The position numbers were made by a program, and so were the translations under genes. The notes under the pieces were generated by a model. It was not told the origin of the DNA and did no database searches. It saw only the letters and a program-made list of their open reading frames with translations. 64,000 nt of DNA from Hesseltinella vesiculosa. Taxonomy: Eukaryota; Mucoromycota; Mucoromycetes; Mucorales; Cunninghamellaceae. Position 1 is the stretch's first letter. Each line of letters begins with the position of its first letter. Location: contig MCGT01000020.1 of NCBI GenBank assembly GCA_002104935.1, positions 124,001-188,000 of the forward strand, written 5' to 3'. Positions 10,298-21,263 of the stretch are shown one piece after another.

Positions 10298-12498
10298 CTA
10301 GGCAATGGGCGGTAGGCCGAGGCTTTTGCGTCGTTCCCATGCTCTTCGGTCGTTAAAGTATTTGCTGGCGACTGACTTTTTCTTGGACTTCGGCACCGAC
10401 CCAAGCTTGACGACAGCCATGGGGGCCACGGACACGGAGGGTGGCCATTCCTGAATAGAAAAAAAGTAAGATTCTCCTTTCTTTTCTCTTTCCGACGAGA
10501 AGCGGCTTACTTTGCAAGACGTCACAGGGTCAGGTTGATGGTAAAAAAGAGGGGTGACGGGAGTGATGGGAGGCGTGGCGACATCATGGACGAGGTCGGA
10601 GGAGTGAAGCTCCAAATGCAGAGGAGGGGCCGGGCTGGTATACGGTGAGGTAGGACTGGGTATGGGTTGGCTGCAGGGAAGTTCGTCGGCGCTACCAAAG
10701 GCTGGCTTGACCCAGGAGGGTGGACGGCCGACGGAGCGGCGGTGTTTGTCCAAGAAGCCTTCGTATTCATCATACACAGTCCAGGCAAAGGTCAGAAATT
10801 GGTCATCGAGTTCTTGCAGGCGCGCACAGAATTTTGGGTCGACGGTCAGGGTATCGAGCTCTTCTTGCTGCTTCATGGCATCGAGCAGCACGGCTTGTTG
10901 CACCGCTGTCTCACGGTTGGTATCGTTGGCAAGGAAATCTCGCAGGCGATCGATCCAGCCACGTTCCGGCGACGATTCATCTTGTGGGAGACGGTCCGAA
11001 ATGGTGAGCGACGATGGTTGCCCAGGTTCGTAGGTGGTGGCCAGGGGGTGTTTATTGGTGTTGTCATCTATGTGAGAGTGTGGAGGGGACAACGGCAGAT
11101 CCAGGGCGATGGTGTCGTTGTCGGTCGATCGAGGCAACGATGGCACAGGAGGAGTGCTTTTCTTTTGGTTGATCTCGTTCCAGCTAATGCCTTGGAAAAA
11201 CGGATGCATAGTCATGGCCTGCCAGCCAATATCACGATAGCCGGTACGATAATAAGGTTCAGTTTCAAGCAGCTATCAACAAAAAAAAAAAGGAGGTGAA
11301 TAAAACCTTGAATCTGGAAGGAGGTTAATTAAAAAAAAAGTGTTCTTGAACAGCTTACCGACTGCGTCATGCATAAGGCCTGCGCCGAATAGCCATCTTG
11401 ATCTGGGAAGCAGATCTGAGGGTGTGCGATTTGTTTGAGAACAGCATCTTTGCCCCCGTGTTCCTGCCAAGGGCGCTAGACAAAACAGGTTGAGTGATCC
11501 GATCATGTTTTTTTTTTCATTAAAACGAATACCTTGCCATAGATGCATTCATACATGGTGATGCCCATGCACCACCAATCGACCGCTTCATTATAGCCGT
11601 GTGCACGCACAATTTCAGGGGCTAAACAAGAGAGTGAGTGGATGTTTGGTTTTGTCACACACGCTGGCAAAGAGCAACGCCAGGCTTACCAAAATAAGAC
11701 GGCGTGCCCGACGACGATGTCAACAATTGACCAGGGGTGAGATTGGCTGCCACATTGAAATCAGTCAGATGTAAATGACCATCGTCATCAATCAACAGGT
11801 TGTCGGGTTTGACGTCTCTAAAGAGAAGGGCTGAGTCGGCTATTAAGAGAGTTCGTTCTTTTACCGATGCACGATGCCTTTGGAATGAAGATACCGGAGT
11901 GCACATGCCAATTCCGCCATCCAAAATTGGACTTGAATCTCGGCACAAGGGCGTTGACGTAGGCGAACACGAAGGTCACCACCCAACCTAAAAAAGAAAT
12001 TGAGTCACCTGCCAAAATCACAGTTTCCCACCCGCAGCATGGTGACACTTCCGCATGCTTACATTAAATCCATGGCCATGTATAAGTATAGGTCGTCATG
12101 AAAGGCATAGCGTAAGTTGCAAACCAATGGATGATCTAGTCGCTCCAGCAACGACCTTTCTCGAAGGATATGCTGAGAACTGTTGTATTTTATGCATTGC
12201 GCCTTGGCTATCACTTTAAGTGCATAACACCTCGTTTGTGACCTGTGCTTCACCATAAAAACCTACAGTACCATCAACGGTCAGCTTGCGTCCGTCATTT
12301 TTGTTTGCTTTACCTTGGCAAAGGCACCCTGGCCAATGACCTTGATGTACTTGAAATCGTCTTTGGACACCGTCGCTGCAAAAGAAAAGGGAGGGTCATG
12401 AGCAAACCCAGCTGCTGGGAGCTGGCTGGTGGAAGCCTTCGCTTACGTTTTGTGTCTAAATCGATGGGTGAATCACTATGACTTGAAATGTTTCCCAT
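10298..12498 (-). CDS. YANK/STK32-like Ser/Thr protein kinase, putatively N-myristoylated
   Basis: Nine exons (12447-12498, 12314-12375, 12063-12262, 11865-11987, 11690-11817, 11533-11621, 11359-11475, 10511-11272, 10298-10450) give 561 residues. The N-terminus MGNISS fits an N-myristoylation signal, as in many STK32/YANK proteins, and suggests membrane attachment. Kinase motifs: IGQGAFAKV (glycine loop), CYALKVIAK (VAIK-type Lys), DVKPDNLLID (catalytic loop), LTDFNVAANL (DFN instead of DFG, typical of YANK), SGTPSYFAPE and AVDWWCMGITMYE. After the kinase domain comes GWIDRLRDFL and a long Ser/Pro-rich tail ending in a basic segment. The DFN motif and N-terminus support YANK over other AGC kinases. 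Substrates are not evident. Confidence 0.9.
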
Positions 12499-12959
12499 GG
12501 AAAAAAAAAAATGCAATAACAATGAAACAGCAATGTCTAGTGGAAAGAATGGTCTGGAAAAGGGGAAACTGAGAAAACGGGGAAGAAAAAAAAAAAAAAA
12601 AGAGTAAAAATAGGCCGTGGCTTTTGCTAATTATTTTGTTTCATGATGGGCGTTTTTTTTTCCTGGATTCTTTTCCGAAAAAGTACAATGAATGCAAATA
12701 AATCGAAATGTTCCAAGAAATCGTTTTCTTAACACACACAAGTTAAAGAGGGCTGCAGGGCTACCCCAAGAGATGAGTCTCCGTAAGAAAAGAACAGCCC
12801 CGACCCGCAGCAATAAAGCTCAGATCAACGATCCGTTTGGTCAGATGAAAATAGAAAAACGACGATAAAAAAAAGCCATGAAATGAAATCTTTTTACTCT
12901 AAAAAAAAAGGTGACTATCTACAAATTTTCTAAAAAAGAAAAAGGGGATGAAAGTGGAT
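12499..12959. other. Intergenic region between two minus-strand genes
   Basis: This holds the promoter side of the YANK-like kinase and the 3' side of the fucosyltransferase-like gene. A-runs at about 12585-12601 and 12901-12909 are evident; no gene is supported. Confidence 0.5.
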
Positions 12960-14702
12960 TCAAGAGGATGTGTAGGCTTGATGCATGAACAGGATGTAGG
13001 AGCTAAAGGTGCTCCAGGTGGAGCCGGTGAAGTTTTGACCGCGGCTAGCGATCAGGCCGTCTAGAAAAGGGACAAGGAACCGGCCGTAGCTGATCCCGTC
13101 CTCGGGATTGATCATGTCGGCCAAGGGCGACCGGCCAAAGGTAAACACGTCGTTCAGGGTCACCACACAAGGGAATTGGTCAAAGATCCGGTCCAGCAGC
13201 GGGTCTTGACGGGCCTCGGACGAATCGGTGGCCATGTAGAGCACAAGCGGTTGCTGGCCCAGGATCCGCTCGGCTTCCCAATCGATGGCGGGGGCCAAGG
13301 CATTGCCAGAGAGCGGCAGTGAGCAGGTCAAGGTGGTGGAGGCCAGTTGCTGCTGAGAGGGTGGATGGTGCGCGATCAGAGGCAGGTACACTTGAAGGCT
13401 GTCCCAAAGCTTTCCCATGACATGATCCGAGAACCGGGCAAATATGCTGTCGCCCACGCGCGCGTGCACCGACACATACGACTGGGCCTTGCCCAGCAGC
13501 GGCAAAATGCGGTCCATCTCTTCAAACAGCTCCGGCAAAGCCTTGCGGTCGAACAGGAATTGGCGGTCAAAAAAGGCTTTGCTGTCCTTTTGGTTGGCGA
13601 CAAGGACGCGGCCGTGGCCAAAGAGCGAGCCAAAGCTGAGCAGGCGCTCGGTGCGTGATGCGAGGCTGTCGAGGTCTAGTGTGCGTTGGTATTTGCCGAG
13701 GGCGCGGGTGTCGTCGGCTTCGATCATGCGGTAATCGTACAGGACGTCGTCCTTGATGAAATAGCTGTTGGCCTTGGTGAGGCCAAAGTGGTCGGCCAGG
13801 AAGGGTTTGGTATAGTCGTCCCGGTATCGGATGCGGACGCGCGCCTTGATGTTTGTCAGATCAAAGAGCCGGTCCCATCGCAGGCTGGTGTATTTGAAGG
13901 ATTCCTCGCAGGCCTCGGGGATGAGGGACGGCGAGGTCTCATGCAACGCCGCTGCCTTTTCCTGCTCTTCCTTCAGTACCAGAAATTGCTTGCAGTGGGC
14001 CAGGGGTGCTTTGGAGATGCGACGATGGAAGGATTCGAGCGAGTCGTGTTTGCGCCAGTGGATGGGTTCGCCCAGGATGACGGGCGGCACAAGCAGGGTG
14101 CGGTTAAGCCGTTCGGCCAGGAGGAGGGCATTGACCAGGGCGATGCGCTGGTTGTGGAAGCCCGAGTGCGGTAGGTAGCTGATGTAGCGTTCATCGGGGT
14201 CGTGGCCATCGCCGGCCGGAAGGCCGATGTTGTCCTTTGCAAGTTTGTACACAGCGTCCTCTTGAGGGGCTGGGATGGGTTGCTGGTGCTTTGGCAGCTG
14301 CTGTTGCTGTGGTGGTGGCGGCTGTTGCTGTGGTGGCGGCTGTTGCTGTGGTGGCGGCTGTTGCTGTGGTCGGTGGGCTTCCAGAAGGCGCTGTCGTGCC
14401 TGTCGGTCCTGACGGGCTTGTCTGGCTTTGGCCAAGGAATCGGCCAAGGCGTGTCTTGGGATTTGAACATTGACGAATACGTCGTCCTCGGGACCGTCGC
14501 CATGGTCATGACGCTCAATATGGTACTTTGCGTGAGGAGCATGGTAACCAGGTGCCACCGGATCGTCCAAGGAGTCGACAGGTTGTGCAGCCTGCCAGAA
14601 GACAACAAGCATGGAGGTGACCATCAGGAGCGCAAGCACTCGTTTGAGGTTATGAGAACGTTGCCGTTTCATCCAACTAGAGAAAAAAGCAAAGGGTATC
14701 AT
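12960..14702 (-). CDS. O-fucosyltransferase-like type II membrane glycosyltransferase
   Basis: A single exon encodes up to 580 residues. The first ATG is at 14702. An in-frame ATG at 14672 (MKRQRSHNLKRV) follows a TTTTCTCTAG acceptor-like string and may be the true start after a 5' intron. A basic cytosolic tail precedes one membrane anchor (LALLMVTSMLVVFWQAA), the layout of a Golgi type II glycosyltransferase. The stem has a Gln/Pro repeat (PQQQPPP copies, about 14290-14375). The catalytic part contains ERYISYLPHSGFHNQRIALV, LNRTLLVPPVILG and YVSVHARVGDSIF, which fit the GDP-fucose O-fucosyltransferase superfamily. The acceptor substrate cannot be read from sequence. Confidence 0.82.
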   Translation of the reverse strand: MIPFAFFSSWMKRQRSHNLKRVLALLMVTSMLVVFWQAAQPVDSLDDPVAPGYHAPHAKYHIERHDHGDGPEDDVFVNVQIPRHALADSLAKARQARQDRQARQRLLEAHRPQQQPPPQQQPPPQQQPPPPQQQQLPKHQQPIPAPQEDAVYKLAKDNIGLPAGDGHDPDERYISYLPHSGFHNQRIALVNALLLAERLNRTLLVPPVILGEPIHWRKHDSLESFHRRISKAPLAHCKQFLVLKEEQEKAAALHETSPSLIPEACEESFKYTSLRWDRLFDLTNIKARVRIRYRDDYTKPFLADHFGLTKANSYFIKDDVLYDYRMIEADDTRALGKYQRTLDLDSLASRTERLLSFGSLFGHGRVLVANQKDSKAFFDRQFLFDRKALPELFEEMDRILPLLGKAQSYVSVHARVGDSIFARFSDHVMGKLWDSLQVYLPLIAHHPPSQQQLASTTLTCSLPLSGNALAPAIDWEAERILGQQPLVLYMATDSSEARQDPLLDRIFDQFPCVVTLNDVFTFGRSPLADMINPEDGISYGRFLVPFLDGLIASRGQNFTGSTWSTFSSYILFMHQAYTSS

Positions 14703-15285
14703 GAGGAAAGAAAGTGGTGAAAACGATCTGTCTTTTTTTTTTTTTTTTTTTTACCGCATTCAGGAAAATAATTTTTTTTTCTTGTGCATGGAATGTTTCA
14801 AGCTTTCCATTGACTCTTTGTGTGACATTGAAGATTGAATCTCACCAGGGTTTGGACCTTTTTTTATATTTTTGACATCTTGCTCTTGCACCTGCCTGTT
14901 GCTGAGCCGGTCATTCCCCAACAATGTCCATGATTAAAAAAAAAAAAAAAAAGAATTTTTCAATGGCAGCCGCTGCTCGTTGTTGTTATTTAAAATGATA
15001 CAAAGTCATAAAGAAAAAATGGAATAATAAAAATAAGAAATATGCACATGAAGATCAACGTGAAGTATCTAAAAAGGAGAGGAAAAAAATATAAAAAACC
15101 ATGGTAAGTTCCCAAACAAAGAACTTTTTTGGACCATCAAAATCAAAAAAAAAAAAATAACCGAGCACAGCAAAAAGCATTTGGGTGTCGTGTTGCACAA
15201 AGCCCAATTTGCCTTTTTTCCTCATCTTCCAAAATCTTACCGTTCTATCCTTGGGATGAATTGTGACAAGTTTGGTTAAAATGCA
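14703..15285. other. Intergenic region, homopolymer-rich
   Basis: This lies between the start of the fucosyltransferase-like gene and the 3' end of HBS1. Long T- and A-runs at 14732-14752 and 14935-14952 and AT-rich sequence are seen, with no supported gene. Confidence 0.5.
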
Positions 15286-18200
15286 TCAAGAGCCAAATGT
15301 CAGAATCTAAAGAAACACAAAGAGTTGAGCTCTAGCCTTTTGAACAAAATAAGCTCGTTTTCTTTTTTTACTTGGTCCACCACACCAGCTGCCACGGTTT
15401 CGCCATATTTCCGCAGAGTGATTCGACCCAAATGCTTGCTGTCCTTGAAGGATTCCAAGGGGATGGCTCGTTCTAGAACATCAATCTTCACCTTGGCGGT
15501 CATTCCTTTTAGTAAATGTCTGTAGGCAAACACAGGAAAGAATAATAAAATAATAAAAAAGCGTGAGGACCGCCTTGTATCACGGGCCATTTATGTTTAC
15601 CTTGGGTTTCGCTTGATCACTTCACCTGTGGCTTTATCCACAATACATTCTAATTTGGAGATGGCCACTGGTTCATCCACACCTTGTTGGTGAAGGTTGA
15701 CCTAAAAACAGCCCATCAATCACGTGACTACTTCTTTGAGATGCTTACAATGATGCCTGACGTTAGTGGATATCGGATGTCAAAAACAACAATCTGCGCA
15801 GTAAACGACGAGGTTACAGGTACAGGAAATTGTGGATTGCAGGCCACACAGCCAGTGCTAAAGAGAAAAAAGAAAGTTGAGTTCCATTCCTACTGATGAA
15901 AAAAGGGTACCTAAAGTTCAAAATGTCCAATCCTTGCAGCGTCATCAAGACATTGTCACCGGCTGCAGCCCAGTCGCTCATCTCATCATTCACTTGGAGG
16001 TTCTTAATCACGCCGATTTCATTGCCAGGAACAATCATGACATGCTCACCCACTTGCACATGGCCCGCATCGACTGAGCCGCCAATCGATACGCCCGAGC
16101 TGCTGCCAACGGACACCCCACCCTTGAAGAAGTCTGTCACTGTGATTCGCAGAGGCCTGTCTAGCAACCGCGTCGGGGGTTCCAGCAGATCTACAAGATG
16201 GCACGTTTGAAAAAATAAAAAAAAGTTTAGTAAACTTGCAGGGCATTGATCGCAGGCAAAATCTTACCAATGACTTGGATCAAGCACGGGCCATCATACC
16301 AACTGGTCAATTCAGCTGCATCACTGGGTTGTACAAGATTCTCGCCTGTCAAGCCAGACACCGGTACAAACGTCAGCTTGTGTGAACGGAAGCCAGCTTG
16401 CAGAAGAAAAGGTTTTAATTTGGACACAATCTCATCGTAACGATCCTTGCTCCAGTTGACCTATCAAAATAGAAAAGGTTGGAAACGATGCGCCTTTTTT
16501 TTTGGAGGGAGGGGGAGGTTGTTCGCTTTGTCTTACAGCGTCCAATTTGTTGATGGCGACAATAAGCTGCTGGACACCTAGGCTGCGGGCAAGGTAGGCA
16601 TGCTCCTTGGTCTGCCCATTGCCTTGGAAGCCAGATTCAAAACCACCGGTGGCAGCATCCACCACCAAAATGGCCGCATCTGCCTGCGCAGTCCCCGAGA
16701 TCATGTTTGGAATAAAATCGCGATGGCCAGGCGCATCCAACAGCGTGAATTGACGATGATCCGTTTCAAAATGATTCATAGCGATATCCATCGTAATACC
16801 ACTAGTCGAAAAAAAAAGAGAGGCGTTGGTTTCGTTTCGATATGGATCCTTGAAAGAGCTTACCGATCACGTTCTTCGCCAGTTTCATCCAGCACCCAGG
16901 CATAGGAAAAGGAGCCTTTGCCGATCTTTTGAGATTCACGTTCGTACTTTTGCATGGTGCGTTGATTGACGTTGCCGAGTGAATACAAAACGTGGCCCAT
17001 CAGTGTCGATTTCCCAGCATCCACATGACCTATAAGACAGCAAGGGCTGAGATGGTGCTGCGTCAGGACAAACTATTGTCTTACCAATGACAACCAAGTT
17101 GATCTTGGGCTTGTCCTTGGCGCGCTTGGCATATTCTTCGAGGACGTTGATTCGTTTGGAGGCAGGAATCTTGCCAAGGGGAGACGAGGCGCGGCTGCTG
17201 GCTGGGGTGGACGCTGGGGTGGACAGATTGGAGCTGCCCTTGCGTTTATCGATGGTCAACTTGGCCATGTTGTTGGTCAGCTCGGTATTCTTGGCAGTGA
17301 TTTTGGCTGATTGTCAAGTGTGCGGATGAAGGAATAAAATAAAAAAATAAAAAAAAGAACAGGGAATCGTCAGTATCTAGGTGGTTTTTGGTAAATGAAA
17401 AAAAAAAGGCATAGGAAAAGGAATGGAGGGAGGAAGAGGAACGGGGTCAGTTGGAGCGCGTAGGTTTGGCACCGCTTCGCTGGCTTTGGGCTTTGAGGGC
17501 AACATCATCTGGACTGGGCACATCGAATTGGAAGACACGGATGTTGGAAGGTTTGGTGGCCAAAGCACAATAGAACGATTGAGCGATGGATTGTGAAAAG
17601 GTGGCAGCAATGGTATCAGAGGCAGCAGACGCCAGAGGATGACGGGGCTGGAATAAAAAGGTGGCGGCAGTCGAGGGAGGGGCAATCAGCCGTGCGGGGG
17701 GTGCAGGGCTAATGGTCGTATATTTGATGGTCTTGGCCGGCTCTTGATGGGTAGGCAAGTTGCCTGCTACAACAGGTGACGAAGGTACAGCGGCTGGCTT
17801 AGGCGTTACTAAGGAGGTCAAGGAGGGCAGTGCTGGGCTGGTTGGGGTGGCTGGTGCAGAAGGTGTGGAGCGGTGAGCAAGACTAGCCAGGCCAGTCGAT
17901 TTCTTTTGCGACGACATGGAGGCAAGCGAGGCCAAGGAAGAGGTAGGCGACGTGGCTAGATTGGTCAAGGTGGATACTGGGCTGGGAGACGACGTTCGTT
18001 TGCTGGCAAGGTTTTGCAGCGATGTCAGCTTGCCTTGTCCTTGAGATTTCTGAGCGAGCGATTGCAGTGACGATGAAGGCACTGTATTGGTGAGCGATGA
18101 TGGTTTTGATGCTGATGCCAGGGCCGCCAGGGAGGAGGTAGGTTTGGCAGTGGATTTGGAGGCCAGGGAGAAGGACGACGCGACCGGTTTGGTGGTGGTT

Positions 18201-19276
18201 GTAGAGGCTAGGGAAGCCAAGGACGAAGAGGTAGGTTTGGACGCAAGGGAAGCCAGGGATGAAGAGGCAGGCTTGACGGTGGGCTTTTGCAAAGAAGCCA
18301 GAGACGACAGAGGTTTGCCATTGGCTGAGGCAGTTGCCAGTCCTTTGTTGCGTAGCCGATCCAAGCTGGAGCCCGTCACAGTTTTGGAGGCGAGCTGTGA
18401 CAAGGAGCCTCGAGTTGGTGTGACAGACGCTGGTTTTTCTTGATCATCCATTGCCAAAGACTGGCCATCGATATACATTTTGGCAGGTGGACGGCGGTAC
18501 CGTGGTTTTCGATCTAGCAATGGGCAAATAAATGAAAAAATAAGTCGTTGACTATGGAGGGTGGGGATGAAGGTGAACAAAACGGCATACATCATATTTG
18601 TATAAAAATAATACGCACCTTGACCACGAACAATAATCACCACATCAAACGGCAGAGGGGGAGAGTGGGGGGAGGGAGGGAGGGGGGGCTATGCCATGAA
18701 GAAAAAGAGCGCTTACCTTTTGCTGCGGCTTGCTTTTTTTGTTTTTCCAACTGCTGCTTCTTCTCTTGTTCCTTTTTGATTTGCTGGATTTTTCCTGCGG
18801 CAAGAGTGAAGTGTTGGTGAATCGGGTATGGTTTTTGCAGTTCTTACCTAGAGCCCAATCGACAGTTTCTTCCTTATCGAAATAGTAATACCAAAGCGCT
18901 TCTTTGATTTCGACGTCAGTCAAGGGAACGTCGTCACCAAGCACGCTGTAAACATACTGCAGTCCCTCGTCGAGCTGCTCCAGATCTTCATTCGACAACT
19001 GCGACTCATCCACTATTTGAAAAAGACAATAAAGGTGAGCGAAGAGGAATGGCATGTGATGAAGCAACCAGTGCAAAGGGTGCGACTTGCGTTGGTTTTC
19101 ATCGTATTCATCTTCATAGCGATCTTCAGTTAGGACATCTAAAAATAAAAAGGCGAGGCGCCAACCCGTTTGTTACTAACCAGCCAGACACAAACATCAT
19201 GTAACGGCCTATGCAGACATGTTTATACAACATTACCATCGACATCCAAATTACGAACGTTTCTATGTCTAGACAT
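15286..19276 (-). CDS. HBS1: HBS1-family translational GTPase (ribosome rescue) with a long Ski7-like linker
   Basis: Fourteen exons join in phase to 958 residues: 19237-19276, 19091-19138, 18848-19012, 18717-18794, 17473-18513, 17085-17306, 16864-17029, 16537-16801, 16268-16460, 15911-16190, 15749-15857, 15601-15701, 15372-15519, 15286-15306. HBS1 pairs with Dom34/Pelota to split stalled ribosomes in no-go and non-stop decay. The N-terminus ([13 protein letters not shown], then [15 protein letters not shown] and [17 protein letters not shown]) is the HBS1 N domain. Exon 5 is a ~345-residue Ser/Ala/Leu linker of SLASLAS repeats ending in [16 protein letters not shown]. The EF1A-like G domain has [17 protein letters not shown] and INKLDAV (NKxD), then two beta-barrels ending [13 protein letters not shown]. 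The second intron appears to use a GC donor (CAAC|GCAAGT). The last exon is only 21 nt. Confidence 0.93.
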
Positions 19277-19489
19277 GACCGCAAGTTGTGCAGAATGAAC
19301 AATAATCACACTCTTTCAAGAGGGAGAATGGAAGAAAAAAAAAAATAGAAAAGCGCCGCTGGGTCTTTTTTCTTTTCGGTGTTCCGGTATTGTAATTTTT
19401 ACTGTCAAAAAAATACTGCACATGGCTGGATGAAGAGAAAGGATAGCAATACGAAAAAGCAGAGGGAGAAGGAATCAAAAAAAAAAAAT

Positions 19490-20567
19490 TTACATGAAAG
19501 AAGTGGATTTGCGTTTGGGCTTTTTCTTGGACTTGGTTTTGCTGCCACGTTTACCGGATTTGCTCTTGGCAGGCTTGACGGCAGTGTCTGGACCGCTGGA
19601 GCTTGTTGGTGTAGAAGGATGGTTGTCGGTAGGATCGACGTGGTCAGTGGAAGCGATGGTCTGTGGTAGGTCAGAGGAGGCGATGGTATCATCGACAGCA
19701 GTTTCGTTTGTTGGCATGTCAACCACGGTGGCGTCGGTGGGAAGTGGGGAGGATGGGGATGAAGCTAAAGCTTCGGGTTCTTGGGTGATGTCGGAGGAAA
19801 GAACAGGCAAGGCGGTGTTGGGTGGCTGTTGATGAGGATGGACAGGTGAGGTGTGAGCTTCCAAATCTGGCCAAGCACCGGGCGAGTCCATTGACGAGGT
19901 ATTTTCCAGGTGTGACAAAAGAGGAGTAGTTTCACTGGGGCCACTGTTTGGAACGGAAGACATGGCGTGGCGTTGCTGGCAGAGGTGTACCCAGGACAAA
20001 ATCAGCACACACCAGACCGTCACCAAACGGCTCATCCACAGGCAGTAAAAGGCTACGCGGAAACTAGCATCGTCTACCGAAGAGTGAGCGATCCCAGCTC
20101 ATTCTTGTCTGTCCCGCCCTTCACAAGGAAGTTTTTTTTTTTTTTTTTTTTTTTTTACCTTGGGTATTGAATTGCATAACATTGGCCCAGTCGATACATG
20201 TTTCAGCCAAGGCAGCCAATAGCCAGAATCCATAACATGTCCAGTGCAACCGATTGAATTTGTTCAGCTCATTCGTCGCTGACCAGAAGCACAGGCCCCA
20301 TGCAGCTAAAAGCGTCGCCACTTGGAACAGTCCCACAGGCGACCAAGCTTGCGACGTGGACATTTGCGTCGCCAGAATGCTACCTTCACCCAAAAGACTC
20401 AACACGACAAGACATTGCAGCACAAACAAGGCCTTGACTAAAGTCGACCAAGATTGTGAATGACGAGGTTTGGAGCTTGTCGAGTAAACACGACTAATAA
20501 AGAACAAGACAGCGTAGACAAGAAGAATGCTACTGTTAATAACGCCGACCCATTCTAACGGTTCCAT
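19490..20567 (-). CDS. Five-span membrane protein resembling an isolated ABCC-type TMD0
   Basis: Two exons (20159-20567 and 19490-20073) give 330 residues. Five hydrophobic segments are visible: near SSILLVYAVLFFISRV, ALFVLQCLVVLSLLG, LFQVATLLAAWGLCFW, CYGFWLLAALAETCI and MSRLVTVWCVLILSWVHL. The number and spacing resemble the N-terminal TMD0 of vacuolar ABCC transporters, but no ABC core or nucleotide-binding domain follows. The polar tail includes ETTPLLSHLE, a possible acidic dileucine sorting signal for the vacuole, then Ser/Thr/Pro-rich sequence and a Lys-rich end. Function is unknown. The TMD0 likeness is inferred from topology, not from a diagnostic motif. Confidence 0.72.
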
Positions 20568-20738
20568 AGTGAATAAATGCTGTAAAGACTCGGACTGTGT
20601 ATAAAAAATGGAAAGTGGGGGAATCAAATATATTGAAGAAAAAAAAACGTCAAATACTAGGATATTTTAAAAAAAAAAAAAAAAAAGGAAAGAAAGAAAA
20701 GGCTTAAAGGGAAAAAAAAAGGTTTCAAAAGGCGCTTG

Positions 20739-21263
20739 TCATAACCGCAACGGTAGCACAGGCCAGAGAGTGCCAGGTGACGTGCGACAATGCTCCATGT
20801 AGTCCGAGTTCAGTTGATGTTCCAGCGCTCGCGTGTCTTTGGAGGACGACAGCTCGTCCACAACGATCAAGGTATCTGCTGGAGCCTCGATACCATCGTG
20901 GCAAAGCACTGTCGAGTAATGATTGGACCAGTCCTGCTCGTGGTCGTAGCTGGCCTCTTCTTCTTCTTGTTCTGCTTTCTCTAGTGTTAATAAAGAAAAG
21001 AATCAATGTTGGTTTGTAAAGCAAGAGATGCAGTTACCTTTTTCCTTGGCATAGGCTTCCGAAAACGCAAAGATATCAATGACCTCTTGAGGAAGATAGC
21101 CGGCGTCTTCAGGTGGATCTTGCGATGGATGGTCGTTCAGCTGCGATGGCACAGGAGCCACATCTTGAGGATCGTACTGTGCTTGAATGTATTGTTGCCA
21201 TTGTCTTGTAAGTTGAGGATTGAAATGTTGAGTATGGAACGAATGAAATGAAAGCTTTTTCAT
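20739..21263 (-). CDS. Small acidic protein of unknown function (155 aa)
   Basis: Two exons (21038-21263 and 20739-20980) join in phase 1. The N-terminal half contains QWQQYIQAQYDPQDVAPVPS and LPQEVIDIFAFSEAYAKEKE. The second exon continues with an acidic helix (EKAEQEEEEASYDHEQDW) and ends PVLPLRL. No signal peptide or membrane segment is seen. I do not recognise the family. The reading frame of exon 2 is chosen because it continues the exon 1 frame and gives the more protein-like composition. The start lies about 1 kb from the divergent EMC2 gene. Confidence 0.6.

Noticed and set aside
10662..11299. Plus-strand ORFs of about 95-210 codons over the YANK-like kinase gene
   Set aside because: They are antisense shadows of the kinase tail, which splices in phase and matches the family.
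13444..14720. Plus-strand ORFs up to 172 codons over the fucosyltransferase-like gene
   Set aside because: They overlap a 580-codon minus-strand frame with a membrane anchor and family motifs and have no motifs of their own.
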